Origin: an uncultured Chitinophaga sp.
Lineage (GTDB): Bacteria > Bacteroidota > Bacteroidia > Chitinophagales > Chitinophagaceae
Direction: 5' to 3'
Assembly: GCF_937898475.1 (NCBI RefSeq)
Contig: NZ_CALEJS010000026.1
Span: 186,001 to 250,000 of the forward strand
Length of the DNA: 64,000 nucleotides
The notes below the pieces were generated by a model, which was not told the origin of the DNA, did no database searches, and saw nothing but the letters and a program-made list of their open reading frames with translations. Of the stretch, positions 1 to 8,166 are shown piece by piece. Every line of letters begins with the position of its first letter. The first letter of the stretch is position 1. The position numbers were made by a program, and so were the translations under genes.

Positions 1-45
1 TGTGGATCAAACCTTAGATGTCCGCCCGGGGCTTCCGCCGGATGC

Positions 46-1113
46 TTACTTTGGTATCACCCCGCGTTTCCTGAAATCATCAAAAATGCCCATGAACATC
101 GCTTCCGTTTCCACGTATTCATGGAAACCGGCCCTGCGTGCTTTTGAGCCGTCGGCCAGCAGGTCATAATCCCAGGCGAATACAGCATCCCCAAAGGCCC
201 AGGAAGATACTTCCCCATAGGGGTATTGCAGGCCATATTTAGCCATCATACTGTTCCAGAGCGGCTCTTTGTCTGCCATAACGATGCTGAGCGACATAGG
301 CAGGGGCGGCGCCACGTCCAGCTCAAAATAAGCGGCTATTTTAGGCCACATTTCGTTCCAGCGGAACAGGTCGCCGTTATTGATATTATAAGCCTGGTTG
401 GCGCTGCCCGGGTTGGTGGCCGCCCATACCGTTGCTTTAGCCAGCAGGCCCGCATCCGTCATCTCCAGCAGCTTGTTGTAAGCGCCGGGTTTGCCGGGAA
501 AGCGCAGCGGCAGTTGCAGTTCTTTGGAGATAGCGGCATATACGGCGATCACCATGGCCAGGTTCATTGGATTACCCAGTGCAAAGCCGCCCACTACAGA
601 AGGGCGTATGGCAGACCAGGTCCATTGTTTGCCCTGCTGGCGTTGTTCCAGGAATTGCTGCTGATCTACATTGAATTCCGGCGGCATATGGCCTGGGTCT
701 GACTCCCGGGCAGGGGTTTTAAAAGGCCCCAGGTGGGCGCCGTACACTTTATACCCCTGCATCAGGCTGATGTGCTGCAGCCGGGGAGATGCCGCTTCTA
801 CGGCTTCTGTAATGTTCACCAGCATGGCCAGGTTGGGCGGCACCAGTTCTGCCCAGCTGGGTCGGTCCTGGTAGGCAGCATAGAAAATATGCGTTACTTC
901 CTTTAATGCCGGGGTGATCTGCCGCAGGCTTTCCCGGTCCAGCAGGTCGGCCGCCAGCTGCCGTACCTTAGCTGCAGATACGCCGCCCCTGCGGGAAAGG
1001 CCGATGATCTCCCAGCCTTCCTGTGTTTGCAGGTAATCGATCAGGTTTCTTCCTATTACACCCTGTGCGCCCACTACCAGGGCCACTTTCTTGTTTGTTG
1101 CGTTTGTTTCCAT
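46..1113 (-). CDS. SDR family NAD(P)-dependent oxidoreductase (PRISE/5-beta-reductase-like)
   Basis: A 355-residue atypical short-chain dehydrogenase/reductase. The N-terminal Rossmann nucleotide site reads GAQGVIG at residues 15-21, and a GYKVYGAHLGP stretch at about 120-130 resembles the G-x-K-x-Y-x-G-P signature of the progesterone 5-beta-reductase/iridoid synthase (PRISE) branch. Members reduce enone or ketone substrates with NADPH in the cytosol; the substrate here cannot be inferred. There is no signal peptide. The gene is divergent from the AraC gene at 1200 with an 86-base gap, so that regulator probably controls it. A TAGCTTTG -7 element lies 20 bases upstream of the ATG. Family assignment is firm, activity is not. 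Confidence 0.88.
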   Translation of the reverse strand: METNATNKKVALVVGAQGVIGRNLIDYLQTQEGWEIIGLSRRGGVSAAKVRQLAADLLDRESLRQITPALKEVTHIFYAAYQDRPSWAELVPPNLAMLVNITEAVEAASPRLQHISLMQGYKVYGAHLGPFKTPARESDPGHMPPEFNVDQQQFLEQRQQGKQWTWSAIRPSVVGGFALGNPMNLAMVIAVYAAISKELQLPLRFPGKPGAYNKLLEMTDAGLLAKATVWAATNPGSANQAYNINNGDLFRWNEMWPKIAAYFELDVAPPLPMSLSIVMADKEPLWNSMMAKYGLQYPYGEVSSWAFGDAVFAWDYDLLADGSKARRAGFHEYVETEAMFMGIFDDFRKRGVIPK

Positions 1114-1132
1114 TGCGTTGCTATTGATGGAA

Positions 1133-1140
1133 CAAAGCTA
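1133..1140 (-). promoter_or_regulatory. -7 promoter element TAGCTTTG for the SDR gene
   Basis: On the minus strand this reads TAGCTTTG, matching the Bacteroidota -7 consensus TAnnTTTG. It ends 19 bases before the SDR start codon at 1113, which leaves a short leader. Confidence 0.55.
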
Positions 1141-1199
1141 GCGGCATCCCCCTGCTGAATGTTTGTATATTTACAAGGATAATTGGTATTATTCGGTGA

Positions 1200-2048
1200 A
1201 TGAAACGGTATATACAACATGAGTTTCTGAAGATCTCCCATTTTGCTACGTGCGAATGGCAGCATCCCGTCCACAACCACAACCATTTCGAGATCGTTTT
1301 TGTGCACCGGGGTAAAGGGGCGCATTGCCTCTCGGGCATACATTATCCTTATAAAGACAAAAGCATTTTTCTGCTGGGGCCCAGCGATTTTCATCACTTT
1401 GAAGTGGAGGAAGAAACCGTGTTCACCTTCCTTAAGTTTTCTGCAATATACCTCAACGGTATCGGGCAAACGGAGCTGCATACCCGCTGGAACCTGGATA
1501 TGGACCAGCTGCTGACGCGCCTGCGCCGCAACGATCACCCGCTGCTGGCTACGGAGGCGGAAGCAGAGCGCGCCTGCCGTATCGTTAACTTTATTGTGGA
1601 AGAATGGAAGACCAGCGGCGAGGAAACCAATGAAACGATCTTCTTCCTGATACAGGCGCTGTTGTCTGTGATGTACCGTAATATCACCACAGCGGTGCTG
1701 CCCGGTAATAAAAAACATTCTGAGAAAATATCGGCGATCCTCCAGTATATTCATCATCATATTTATTCACCGGAGCTGGTGCAGCTGGAGCACCTGGCCA
1801 CTACTTTCGGTTATTCCAGGAACTACCTGGGCGCTTTTTTCAAGGAACAGACAGGCGTGCCGCTGCGCGATTATATCAATGAATATAAGCTGCACCTGGT
1901 AGAGAACCGCCTTAATTTCAGTTCGCTTTCCCTCAAGGAGATCAGCCATACCCTGGGCTTTACAGATATCAGTCACCTGAACAAGTTCTTTAAAACCCAC
2001 CGGGGAATGAGCCCGTCTGCCTTCAGGAAACAGCTTCAAAAAATATAG
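1200..2048 (+). CDS. AraC family transcriptional regulator
   Basis: 282 residues: an N-terminal cupin-type sensing domain (histidine-rich WQHPVHNHNHFE near residue 20) and a C-terminal double helix-turn-helix of about 100 residues ending in the usual second-HTH block (EISHTLGFTDISHLNKFFKTHRGMSPSAFR). It is presumably a ligand-responsive activator. The stop codon is two bases before the ATG of the phosphotriesterase homologue, so the two genes are probably cotranscribed, and the SDR gene is divergent. It resembles the AraC gene at 60370 in having the LLTPDDVHHFE-like segment. The ligand is unknown. Confidence 0.93.
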   Translation: MKRYIQHEFLKISHFATCEWQHPVHNHNHFEIVFVHRGKGAHCLSGIHYPYKDKSIFLLGPSDFHHFEVEEETVFTFLKFSAIYLNGIGQTELHTRWNLDMDQLLTRLRRNDHPLLATEAEAERACRIVNFIVEEWKTSGEETNETIFFLIQALLSVMYRNITTAVLPGNKKHSEKISAILQYIHHHIYSPELVQLEHLATTFGYSRNYLGAFFKEQTGVPLRDYINEYKLHLVENRLNFSSLSLKEISHTLGFTDISHLNKFFKTHRGMSPSAFRKQLQKI

Positions 2049-2050
2049 CC

Positions 2051-3070
2051 ATGGTCCATACTATTTCCCGCAGGCATTTTCTCTCTATGGCGCCTGCCAT
2101 GCTTTGCAGCGCCGCCTGGTTAAAAGCAGCCGCAAAGCAGGAGGGCGTTATCATGACCGTTACCGGTGCGGTGAAACCGGCAGACCTGGGGCCGGTGCTA
2201 CCGCATGAGCATGTACTGGTGGACTTTATCGGCGCTGCCAGGATCAGTGCCAAACGCTATAATGAAGCGGAAGCATACAAGACCATACTGCCTTATCTCA
2301 ACTCACTCCGGCAAACGGGCTGCCGCTGCATGATGGAATGCACGCCCGATTTCCTGGGGCGTAACGTACGCCTGCTGCAGAAGCTGTCGCTCGCATCCGG
2401 CGTTAAGATCATTACCAATACCGGTTTATATGGCGCAGGCGCTCATAAGTACCTGCCTGCTTACGTGCAGCGGGAAACGGCCGCCCAGCTGGCGGCACGC
2501 TGGACAGGAGAGTGGAAGAACGGCATCGGGAACACCGGTATAAAGCCCGGCTTTATTAAAAGCGGCGTGGATAAAGGTCCGCTGAGTCCCTTACAGCGCA
2601 AGCTGGTGGAGGCAGCCGGCCTTACCTGGAAACAGAGCGGGTTGCCTATTGGTATACATACCGGCGATGGTGCGGCGGCGCTGGAAGAAACGGAAATACT
2701 GAAGCGCATGGAAGTGCCCTTACAATCGTACATCTGGATACATGCACAAAATGAAACCAACCTCGAAATACATGAAAAGATAGCCGCAGCAGGCGCCTGG
2801 ATCTCCCTGGACGGATTGAATAAAGATGTGGCGGAAGATTATATTGCCCGTCTCAGGCGGCTGAAAGCCGCAGGTTTTTTAGACCAGGTGCTGATCTCTC
2901 ATGATGCGGGCTGGTATAATGTAGGGCAGAAGGGCGGAGGAACGTTCCGTGATTACAATTACCTGCTGGGCACTTTTGTGCACCTGTTGCCCAGGTATGG
3001 GTTTACCGCCATGGAGATACGAAAGCTGACGCAGGAGAACCCGGCGAGGGCGTTTACGATCAGGGGATAG
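2051..3070 (+). CDS. Tat-exported phosphotriesterase-family metal-dependent hydrolase
   Basis: 339-residue amidohydrolase-superfamily protein of the phosphotriesterase (PTE) type. The expected binuclear metal ligands are visible: HEH at 52-54, a candidate carboxylated lysine in GFIK at about 170, histidines at about 203 (GIHTG) and 231 (WIHAQ), and an aspartate in SHDAG at about 285. The N-terminus carries a twin-arginine signal (SRRHFLS, residues 6-12) followed by an Ala-rich hydrophobic stretch, so export to the periplasm in folded form is likely. Known members hydrolyse lactones or phosphotriesters; the substrate here is unknown. It starts two bases after the AraC stop, suggesting an operon. 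Confidence 0.9.
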   Translation: MVHTISRRHFLSMAPAMLCSAAWLKAAAKQEGVIMTVTGAVKPADLGPVLPHEHVLVDFIGAARISAKRYNEAEAYKTILPYLNSLRQTGCRCMMECTPDFLGRNVRLLQKLSLASGVKIITNTGLYGAGAHKYLPAYVQRETAAQLAARWTGEWKNGIGNTGIKPGFIKSGVDKGPLSPLQRKLVEAAGLTWKQSGLPIGIHTGDGAAALEETEILKRMEVPLQSYIWIHAQNETNLEIHEKIAAAGAWISLDGLNKDVAEDYIARLRRLKAAGFLDQVLISHDAGWYNVGQKGGGTFRDYNYLLGTFVHLLPRYGFTAMEIRKLTQENPARAFTIRG

Positions 3071-3085
3071 GCGCTTATCTACCTC

Positions 3086-4129
3086 TTACCCCAGCAATCC
3101 GATCATCCTGGAATGCGCCACTGCTTCGCTGCTATGCGCAAAGTAACAGCAATGCACCCCCGCGTTTTCGATCTCCTTCATTTTTGCGCGCGTGGCCGCT
3201 GCATGCTTTGGAGCTATCTGTCTTATATACACGCAGAAAATCCTGTTCTTAAAATGTGCCACCAGTGAAGCGTAGATGTTGGGATCTTCCTGGCTGTCAT
3301 CTCCCAGCAGTACAAACACCTGGTGCGGGTATGCTTCCAGCAAACGTGCAATACGCATGAATTTGGTGGCATGCTTGTTCTGCCCTGTTTTAAATACTTC
3401 CTGCAGTCTTTTGATCTGCCCCAGCAGATAAATGCCATCCGGCATATCATGGTTCTTGCAGAAACGCCTGATATAGTTGTACAGGTTCCATTCACTGCTG
3501 GACACATAAAAGAAAGGATTCTTCGTGTTTTCCGGTGCATGCGCTCCCGCCAGCAACTGATAATGTTGCACTACGCCCTCAAATGGTTTGCGGCTGTCGG
3601 CATTTTTGGTCAGTATCACGTACAGCCGCTTCCTCACATTGGAAGAATGTGAGACCAGGAAAGTATCGTCAATGTCAGACACAAATGCGAACTGGTTGCT
3701 GAAAGGAATGAATATGCTGCCTGCGGTGGTATCCAGCACTTCCCTGGAAACAGGGTCCAGCAGCTCAATACGGACGCTGTGCCATCCGGGAGATAATACC
3801 CGCCCCGGGTTCCACTCAAAGCGGAAGAAGCCATCTGATTCCGTGGTATAATGGTGCTCCACGCCATTCCACTGCATCTTAACAATGGCAGCGGGAAAAG
3901 GCTTAACCATGAAAAGACGCAGCAATGCCAGTGTGTTGATCAATGCATTGCGGTGGAACCTTTTCCGCTGCAGTGGACTGAGCAATAAGGCGTGGCCAAA
4001 CAATACACAGTGCTCTGCATTACCATAACCGTTGTAGGCCTTTATAGCCGGTGTAGTACGCAGCTTGAGCCACTGCAGTATTTTCCGTTTTATTTTCAGG
4101 ATAAACGATGTTTTACTCCTGTCAGGCAT
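3086..4129 (-). CDS. App1-type phosphatidate phosphatase domain protein (DUF2183)
   Basis: 347 residues with a C-terminal App1 catalytic domain of the HAD fold: the nucleophile motif DIDDT lies at residues 152-156 and a GDDSQEDP motif (HAD motif IV type) at about 277. Yeast App1 dephosphorylates phosphatidic acid to diacylglycerol; bacterial members are assumed to act similarly. Residues 80-145 are beta-rich and resemble the domain that usually precedes this catalytic part. There is no signal peptide. The gene is divergent from a diacylglycerol kinase family gene, which would catalyse the reverse step. The family call is firm; the lipid substrate is inferred. Confidence 0.85.
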   Translation of the reverse strand: MPDRSKTSFILKIKRKILQWLKLRTTPAIKAYNGYGNAEHCVLFGHALLLSPLQRKRFHRNALINTLALLRLFMVKPFPAAIVKMQWNGVEHHYTTESDGFFRFEWNPGRVLSPGWHSVRIELLDPVSREVLDTTAGSIFIPFSNQFAFVSDIDDTFLVSHSSNVRKRLYVILTKNADSRKPFEGVVQHYQLLAGAHAPENTKNPFFYVSSSEWNLYNYIRRFCKNHDMPDGIYLLGQIKRLQEVFKTGQNKHATKFMRIARLLEAYPHQVFVLLGDDSQEDPNIYASLVAHFKNRIFCVYIRQIAPKHAAATRAKMKEIENAGVHCCYFAHSSEAVAHSRMIGLLG

Positions 4130-4172
4130 ACTTTTTAGAGCTTATCTATTCAACTAATATACCATAATTGAA

Positions 4173-5057
4173 ATGGGGGAGCACAACGCATTTAAACTGT
4201 TATTCGTCATTAATCCGGGCGCCGGCAGTAACAGTGGTGTTAACTGGCAGGAAACCATCGCCGGTTATTTCGCGCAGCTTCCACACATTGTTTACTATTT
4301 CATATTGGATGATAAACATGGTGCGGATGAATTGGAACAGTACATCAAAAGTATACAGCCAGACCGCGTGATAGCAGTAGGTGGCGATGGTACCGTAACG
4401 CTGGTATCAAAGCTGGTGATGGGCACCTCCATAGCCATGGGCATTATTCCTGCCGGGTCTGCTAACGGTATGGCCAAAGAACTGAATATACCTGCTGCGC
4501 CTGCAGATGCCCTGGATGTGGTGGTGAATGGAAACATCACCCGCTGCGATCTTATCGGTATCAATGACAGCGATGTTTGCCTGCACCTCAGTGATATTGG
4601 CCTCAATGCAAGGCTGATCAAATACTTTGAGCAAAGCCCGCTGCGGGGTAAGCTGGGATATGCCCGTGTGCTGTTCAAAACCCTGTACAGGAAAGAACAG
4701 GTGCAGGTGCTGATCCGCACAGAGAAGGAAGAGATACAGGAACCCGCCTTTATGGTGGTATTGGCCAACGCGAGTAAGTATGGCACCGGGGCGGTGATCA
4801 ATCCCCTGGGGGCTATCAGCGATGGTTTCTTTGAAGTGGTGATCGTAAAGAAGCTGGCCATTTCCGAGCTGCTGAAAATGATGTTCAGCAAACAGCGTTT
4901 TGACCCCGAGAAGATACAGTGCTTCCGCGCCAGGGAGGTGAATATCACCACCGCCAGGAAGGTGCATTTCCAGATAGACGGGGAGTATAAAGGAAAAGTA
5001 TACAACGTGAAAGCGAAGATACTGCCCGGGCAGATTAGTATCATCTTACCTCAGTAG
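4173..5057 (+). CDS. Diacylglycerol kinase family (YegS/BmrU-type) lipid kinase
   Basis: 294 residues. The N-terminal catalytic domain has the phosphate-binding NPGAGSNSG (about 14-22), the GGDGT loop at 70-74 and PAGSANGMAKEL at about 97, all diagnostic of the DAGK/sphingosine kinase/NAD kinase superfamily; the C-terminal half is the usual beta-sandwich. It probably phosphorylates diacylglycerol or a related lipid at the inner membrane. Only 43 bases separate its start from that of the divergent App1 phosphatase. Its 3' end overlaps the convergent small membrane-protein gene by 7 bases. Confidence 0.9.
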   Translation: MGEHNAFKLLFVINPGAGSNSGVNWQETIAGYFAQLPHIVYYFILDDKHGADELEQYIKSIQPDRVIAVGGDGTVTLVSKLVMGTSIAMGIIPAGSANGMAKELNIPAAPADALDVVVNGNITRCDLIGINDSDVCLHLSDIGLNARLIKYFEQSPLRGKLGYARVLFKTLYRKEQVQVLIRTEKEEIQEPAFMVVLANASKYGTGAVINPLGAISDGFFEVVIVKKLAISELLKMMFSKQRFDPEKIQCFRAREVNITTARKVHFQIDGEYKGKVYNVKAKILPGQISIILPQ

Positions 5058-5293
5058 GCATTGGCTTTCTTTTGTATACGCTGTTCATACCGCGGCTGCC
5101 TGAGTTTTTTCTTCAGCAGGTGCCCCTTCCACAACCATAAACCGCTCAATACTACCGCAGGCAGCATCACAAACCTCACCAGGGCGCTGCCAACCGGAAT
5201 GGTGGAAACCGGTCCGTAAATATATCCCAGGATGGGGATGCTGAGCACAATATGCATCCAGCGGATGATCTTTCTTTCTGTTGCTGCTTTCAT
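5051..5293 (-). CDS. Small two-helix membrane protein
   Basis: 80 residues from the ATG at 5293 (MKAATERK). A longer frame opens at 5380, but its extra residues look non-coding, so the shorter start is preferred. Two hydrophobic segments at about 11-25 and 32-50 flank a YGPVSTIP turn, and the tail is lysine/arginine-rich, predicting a cytosolic C-terminus. I do not recognise a family; it vaguely resembles the transmembrane part of PepSY-associated proteins. The stop overlaps the convergent lipid kinase gene by 7 bases. Confidence 0.6.
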   Translation of the reverse strand: MKAATERKIIRWMHIVLSIPILGYIYGPVSTIPVGSALVRFVMLPAVVLSGLWLWKGHLLKKKLRQPRYEQRIQKKANAY

Positions 5294-5400
5294 ATGACCA
5301 TAGTTGTTATGGTCCGAAATTAGGAGAAAGCGGCAGTCCGGGTGGGCGCATGTATATTTCATGGGAAAGAGTGCCGACAAAAAGGGGAATCATATCGAAG

Positions 5401-6045
5401 CTATTCCTCAAAGCGTTTCAGCAGGTTGTCCAGCTCTTTCCGGCTAAGGTCCAGGTGCAGCCCTTCTGTGCTGAGCACATTCTTCTCCCTTAACTGTTTA
5501 ACGGTGCGGTTAAAGCTCCTCACGGTAATGGCCAGGTAATCAGCCATGTCTTTTTTGGAGAAGAACACCTGCTGCTCTTCCTGCAGCATCAGCAGCCGCA
5601 GCAGGCCGTATTCAATAGGGTATACCTGCTGGTAGGATGCCCGAATACAAGTCTGGTCTATCCGCGTGGCCAGCTCTTCCAGCACAATACTGTTGAGCGT
5701 TGCATCATTGTGCAGCAATTGCAGGAACAGCTCCCGCGGGATCATGTAGGCGCTTACCGCTGTAATGGTTTCCACGTTACAGAGACAGGGCGTTTTGCGG
5801 ATGGCTTCCAGCTCGCCGGTAACCTCACCCTTGCCCAGGAACTCAAAGATTATATCCTTGCCGTTGTCTTCCGTACGGTATACCTTGGTGATACCGTCCC
5901 TGATGATGTACACATAGTGAATATGATCGTCCTGGCGGATGAATCTTGTTGCCGGTTCAAAAGACTTCAGCATGATGCCCTCGCCCTGCTGGCCGGAGGC
6001 CAGGCGTTCTATATAAGACAGGAAAACCGGATTAGTTCGAAGCAT
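5401..6045 (-). CDS. Crp/Fnr family transcriptional regulator
   Basis: 214 residues: an N-terminal cyclic-nucleotide-binding-fold sensor (YVYIIRDGITKVYR, then FEFLGKGEVTGE) and a C-terminal winged helix (KKDMADYLAITVRSFNRTVKQLREKNVL). There are no Cys clusters of the FNR type. It is divergent from the HAD-CAT operon at 6125, and a perfect GGGACA-AA-TGTCCC dyad lies between them, so it probably controls both itself and that operon. The effector is unknown. Confidence 0.9.
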   Translation of the reverse strand: MLRTNPVFLSYIERLASGQQGEGIMLKSFEPATRFIRQDDHIHYVYIIRDGITKVYRTEDNGKDIIFEFLGKGEVTGELEAIRKTPCLCNVETITAVSAYMIPRELFLQLLHNDATLNSIVLEELATRIDQTCIRASYQQVYPIEYGLLRLLMLQEEQQVFFSKKDMADYLAITVRSFNRTVKQLREKNVLSTEGLHLDLSRKELDNLLKRFEE

Positions 6046-6055
6046 ATGATGGGTT

Positions 6056-6069
6056 GGGACAAATGTCCC
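6056..6069. promoter_or_regulatory. Perfect dyad GGGACA-AA-TGTCCC between Crp gene and HAD-CAT operon
   Basis: A 6+2+6 perfect inverted repeat lies 10 bases from the Crp start codon (6045) and 55 bases from the HAD start (6125). On the plus strand it is followed by GTTTTTATT and could act as a weak terminator; its position makes an operator more likely. Confidence 0.45.
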
Positions 6070-6124
6070 GTTTTTATTATGGCGGTGTATTTAACTTCAC
6101 AGCTGTTAAAAGATAAAAATAAGG

Positions 6125-6820
6125 ATGTTTGATAACATTAAAGTAATCGCCTTCGATGCAGATGATACCTTATGGGTGAACGAACCTTACTTCCGTGAGG
6201 CGGAAGAGCAGTTCTGCAGCCTGCTGGAAGATTATCTTCCGCACCACAGCGTATCACAGGAATTGTATAAAACGGAGATGGCCAACCTGGCCCTGTATGG
6301 CTACGGTATCAAGTCCGTTATCCTCAGTATGATCGAGACGGTGCTGCGGGTAACTGAGAACACCGCCCCGCCGGAGATCATCCTCAAAGTGATCCAGTAC
6401 GGACAGGAGCTGCTGAACAAGCCTATTGAACTGCTGGACGGTGTAGAGACCGTGCTGCAATCACTTTATGGCAAATACCGGCTGGTGGTGGCTACCAAAG
6501 GCGATCTGCTGGACCAGGAGCGTAAGCTGCAGAAATCAGGACTGGCACATTTCTTCCATCACATTGAGATCATGAGCGACAAAAAGGAGAAAGATTACCG
6601 GAAACTGCTGAAACACCTGGACTGCAGCCCGGCGGAGTTCCTGATGATCGGCAACTCCCTGAAGTCAGACGTATTACCGGTGCTTGCGCTGGAAGGTCAT
6701 GCCGTACACATTCCCTACCACATTACCTGGGAGCATGAACGCATAGATCATACCATTGAGCATCCGCAGTTCTTCCAGTTTGAAGCTATTTCAGACATCC
6801 TGCCTCATTTACTGCCATGA
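6125..6820 (+). CDS. HAD family hydrolase
   Basis: 231 residues of the haloacid dehalogenase superfamily. Motif I is DADDT at 11-15, motif II a threonine in VVATKGD (about 123), the motif III lysine lies in DKKEKDY (about 156), and motif IV is GNSLKSD (about 178). The helical cap between motifs I and II predicts a small-molecule phosphatase. Start ATG at 6125. The last four bases overlap the start of the CAT-like gene (ATGA), indicating translational coupling. The substrate is unknown. Confidence 0.9.
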   Translation: MFDNIKVIAFDADDTLWVNEPYFREAEEQFCSLLEDYLPHHSVSQELYKTEMANLALYGYGIKSVILSMIETVLRVTENTAPPEIILKVIQYGQELLNKPIELLDGVETVLQSLYGKYRLVVATKGDLLDQERKLQKSGLAHFFHHIEIMSDKKEKDYRKLLKHLDCSPAEFLMIGNSLKSDVLPVLALEGHAVHIPYHITWEHERIDHTIEHPQFFQFEAISDILPHLLP

Positions 6821-7440
6821 AACAGCTACTTGATATGAACAGCTGGTCCCGTAAGGACCACTTTGCATTCTTCAGCCGTTTTGAAGAACCTTTCTTTGGC
6901 ATCTGTGTGGATATTGACTGCACCATTGCCTACCGGCGCGCCAGGAATATGAACACGTCCTTCTTCCTGTATTACCTGCATAAATCACTGACAGCAGCTA
7001 ACCAGACCACGCCTTTCCGCTATCGTATCATTGATGGTGAAGTGTGGGAATATGACAAGATTAATGCATCGCCCACCATCGGGCGTCCGGATAATACTTT
7101 CGGCTTTTCGTATATGGATTATTACGAAGATTATAAGGAGTTTGAAACGGCTGCCCGCAGGGAGATAGACCGGGTCAGGAACACACCGGGACTAGACCCG
7201 GCTACCTCCGGCGAGAACGTGATCCATTTCTCTTCCCTGCCCTGGGTAAGCTTCACAGGCCTTTCTCATGCACGCTGTTATTCATTTAATGACAGCTGCC
7301 CTAAGATATCCTTTGGCAAAATTAAGGAACAGGGTTGCAGGATGATCATGCCCTTGTCTGTACATGTACATCATGCATTGATGGATGGATTTCACGCAGC
7401 TCAGTTCATTAACACCTTCCAGGAGTTAATGGATAACTGA
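6817..7440 (+). CDS. Chloramphenicol acetyltransferase-family (CAT) acyltransferase
   Basis: 207 residues, close to the 210-220 of classical CAT. The catalytic motif H-H-A-L-M-D-G lies at 185-191, with the general-base histidine at 186 and the structural aspartate at 190. The family acetylates chloramphenicol with acetyl-CoA, but many chromosomal homologues in Bacteroidota have no proven resistance role. Translationally coupled to the HAD hydrolase (4-base overlap) and downstream of the divergent Crp regulator. Whether it confers resistance cannot be told from sequence. Confidence 0.88.
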   Translation: MKQLLDMNSWSRKDHFAFFSRFEEPFFGICVDIDCTIAYRRARNMNTSFFLYYLHKSLTAANQTTPFRYRIIDGEVWEYDKINASPTIGRPDNTFGFSYMDYYEDYKEFETAARREIDRVRNTPGLDPATSGENVIHFSSLPWVSFTGLSHARCYSFNDSCPKISFGKIKEQGCRMIMPLSVHVHHALMDGFHAAQFINTFQELMDN

Positions 7441-7443
7441 TGG

Positions 7444-7824
7444 TCAGAAGTCCCTGAAGAAACGCACATACGTTGTTAAAGACGATCCGCAGCCGCAGCT
7501 CACCACATTTACTACAATGATGCTGCCGGTGGGAAGCGAGAGGCTGCCTTCATACATCTGGCAATTGCTGGCGTTAGTCCCGATGTAGCTCAGCACGATC
7601 AAAGTAGGCGAAGCAGCACTGCCGGACTCCTTCACATAGGCATGCGCCACATTACATGCCGCACTTGTTTCTACACAGTAATACTTGCCGCTGGAAGCGT
7701 CATAGTAGCTGCAGCTGTAATCAAAGGTTTTTTCAGGTGTGGGCTTCTCTGCAGCGAAACTGCTGCTAACAAAGAACAGGCACATGAAAGCGCACAACAG
7801 GCTGAGGGCAAGGGATCTTTTCAT
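7444..7824 (-). CDS. Small secreted cysteine-rich protein, unknown function
   Basis: 126 residues. A clear Sec signal peptide (MKRS, hydrophobic core, SSFAAE cleavage at about 24) precedes a mature part with six cysteines (two in the YSCSYYDASSGKYYC region, others in SAACN, SNCQ and VSCGCG). Its layout recalls the short secreted proteins of the DUF6520 sort seen at 54309, but sequence identity looks low and I do not assign a family. It is convergent with the CAT-like gene with three bases between stops. The upstream region carries TTTGGAATTTGGAATTT words and a hairpin. Confidence 0.65.
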   Translation of the reverse strand: MKRSLALSLLCAFMCLFFVSSSFAAEKPTPEKTFDYSCSYYDASSGKYYCVETSAACNVAHAYVKESGSAASPTLIVLSYIGTNASNCQMYEGSLSLPTGSIIVVNVVSCGCGSSLTTYVRFFRDF

Positions 7825-8166
7825 AGTTGTTGATTTTGGGTTTAAATCCGGGTTTCAGATCTTGGTTTTTGGAATTTGGAATTTACATCTTGGTTTAGAT
7901 AACGGAAGATAATAAAATTTAACAGAAAAGGGCGCCATGACAAGCGCCCTTTTTGTTGATCAAGGTTAAATGGCGGAATGACAATTATTTAAACAAGCCC
8001 TGCTTCCAGGTCAACCAACAGGGGAATGGAGGTGGGTGCTGTTTCTTTTATGCAAAGAAAAGGCAGCAGCGGTTACAGAAATTGTATAAATCGGAACAAT
8101 TATTATACATTTATGGCCGTTAAAACGTCGTCAACAAAACCTGCATATCCCTTATTGAACCATCCT
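7825..8166. other. Intergenic region between divergent secreted-protein genes
   Basis: This 342-base stretch separates the starts of the 7444 and 8167 genes. It holds TTTGGAATTTGGAATTT words at about 7868-7884, a strong hairpin with T-run at 7928-7953, and a TACATTTA near-match to the -7 consensus at about 8106. A plus-strand open frame extends from 8026 but lacks a signal peptide, so I do not count it as coding. Confidence 0.5.
7928..7953 (+). terminator. Rho-independent-terminator-like hairpin AAGGGCGC/GCGCCCTT
   Basis: An 8-bp perfect stem (7928-7935 with 7944-7951), an 8-base loop and a TTTTT tract on the plus strand; the minus strand also has a short A/T flank. Both neighbouring genes are transcribed away from it, so what it terminates is unclear; see findings. 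Confidence 0.6.

Noticed and set aside
6817..7440. Possible acquired antibiotic resistance cassette (CAT)
   Set aside because: No mobile-element ends, integrase or base-composition shift; it is translationally coupled to a HAD gene, so it looks like a resident chromosomal gene.
8026..8166. Upstream extension of the GH128-like gene
   Set aside because: The extra 47 residues would bury the lipoprotein signal; the ATG at 8167 gives a canonical signal and lipobox.
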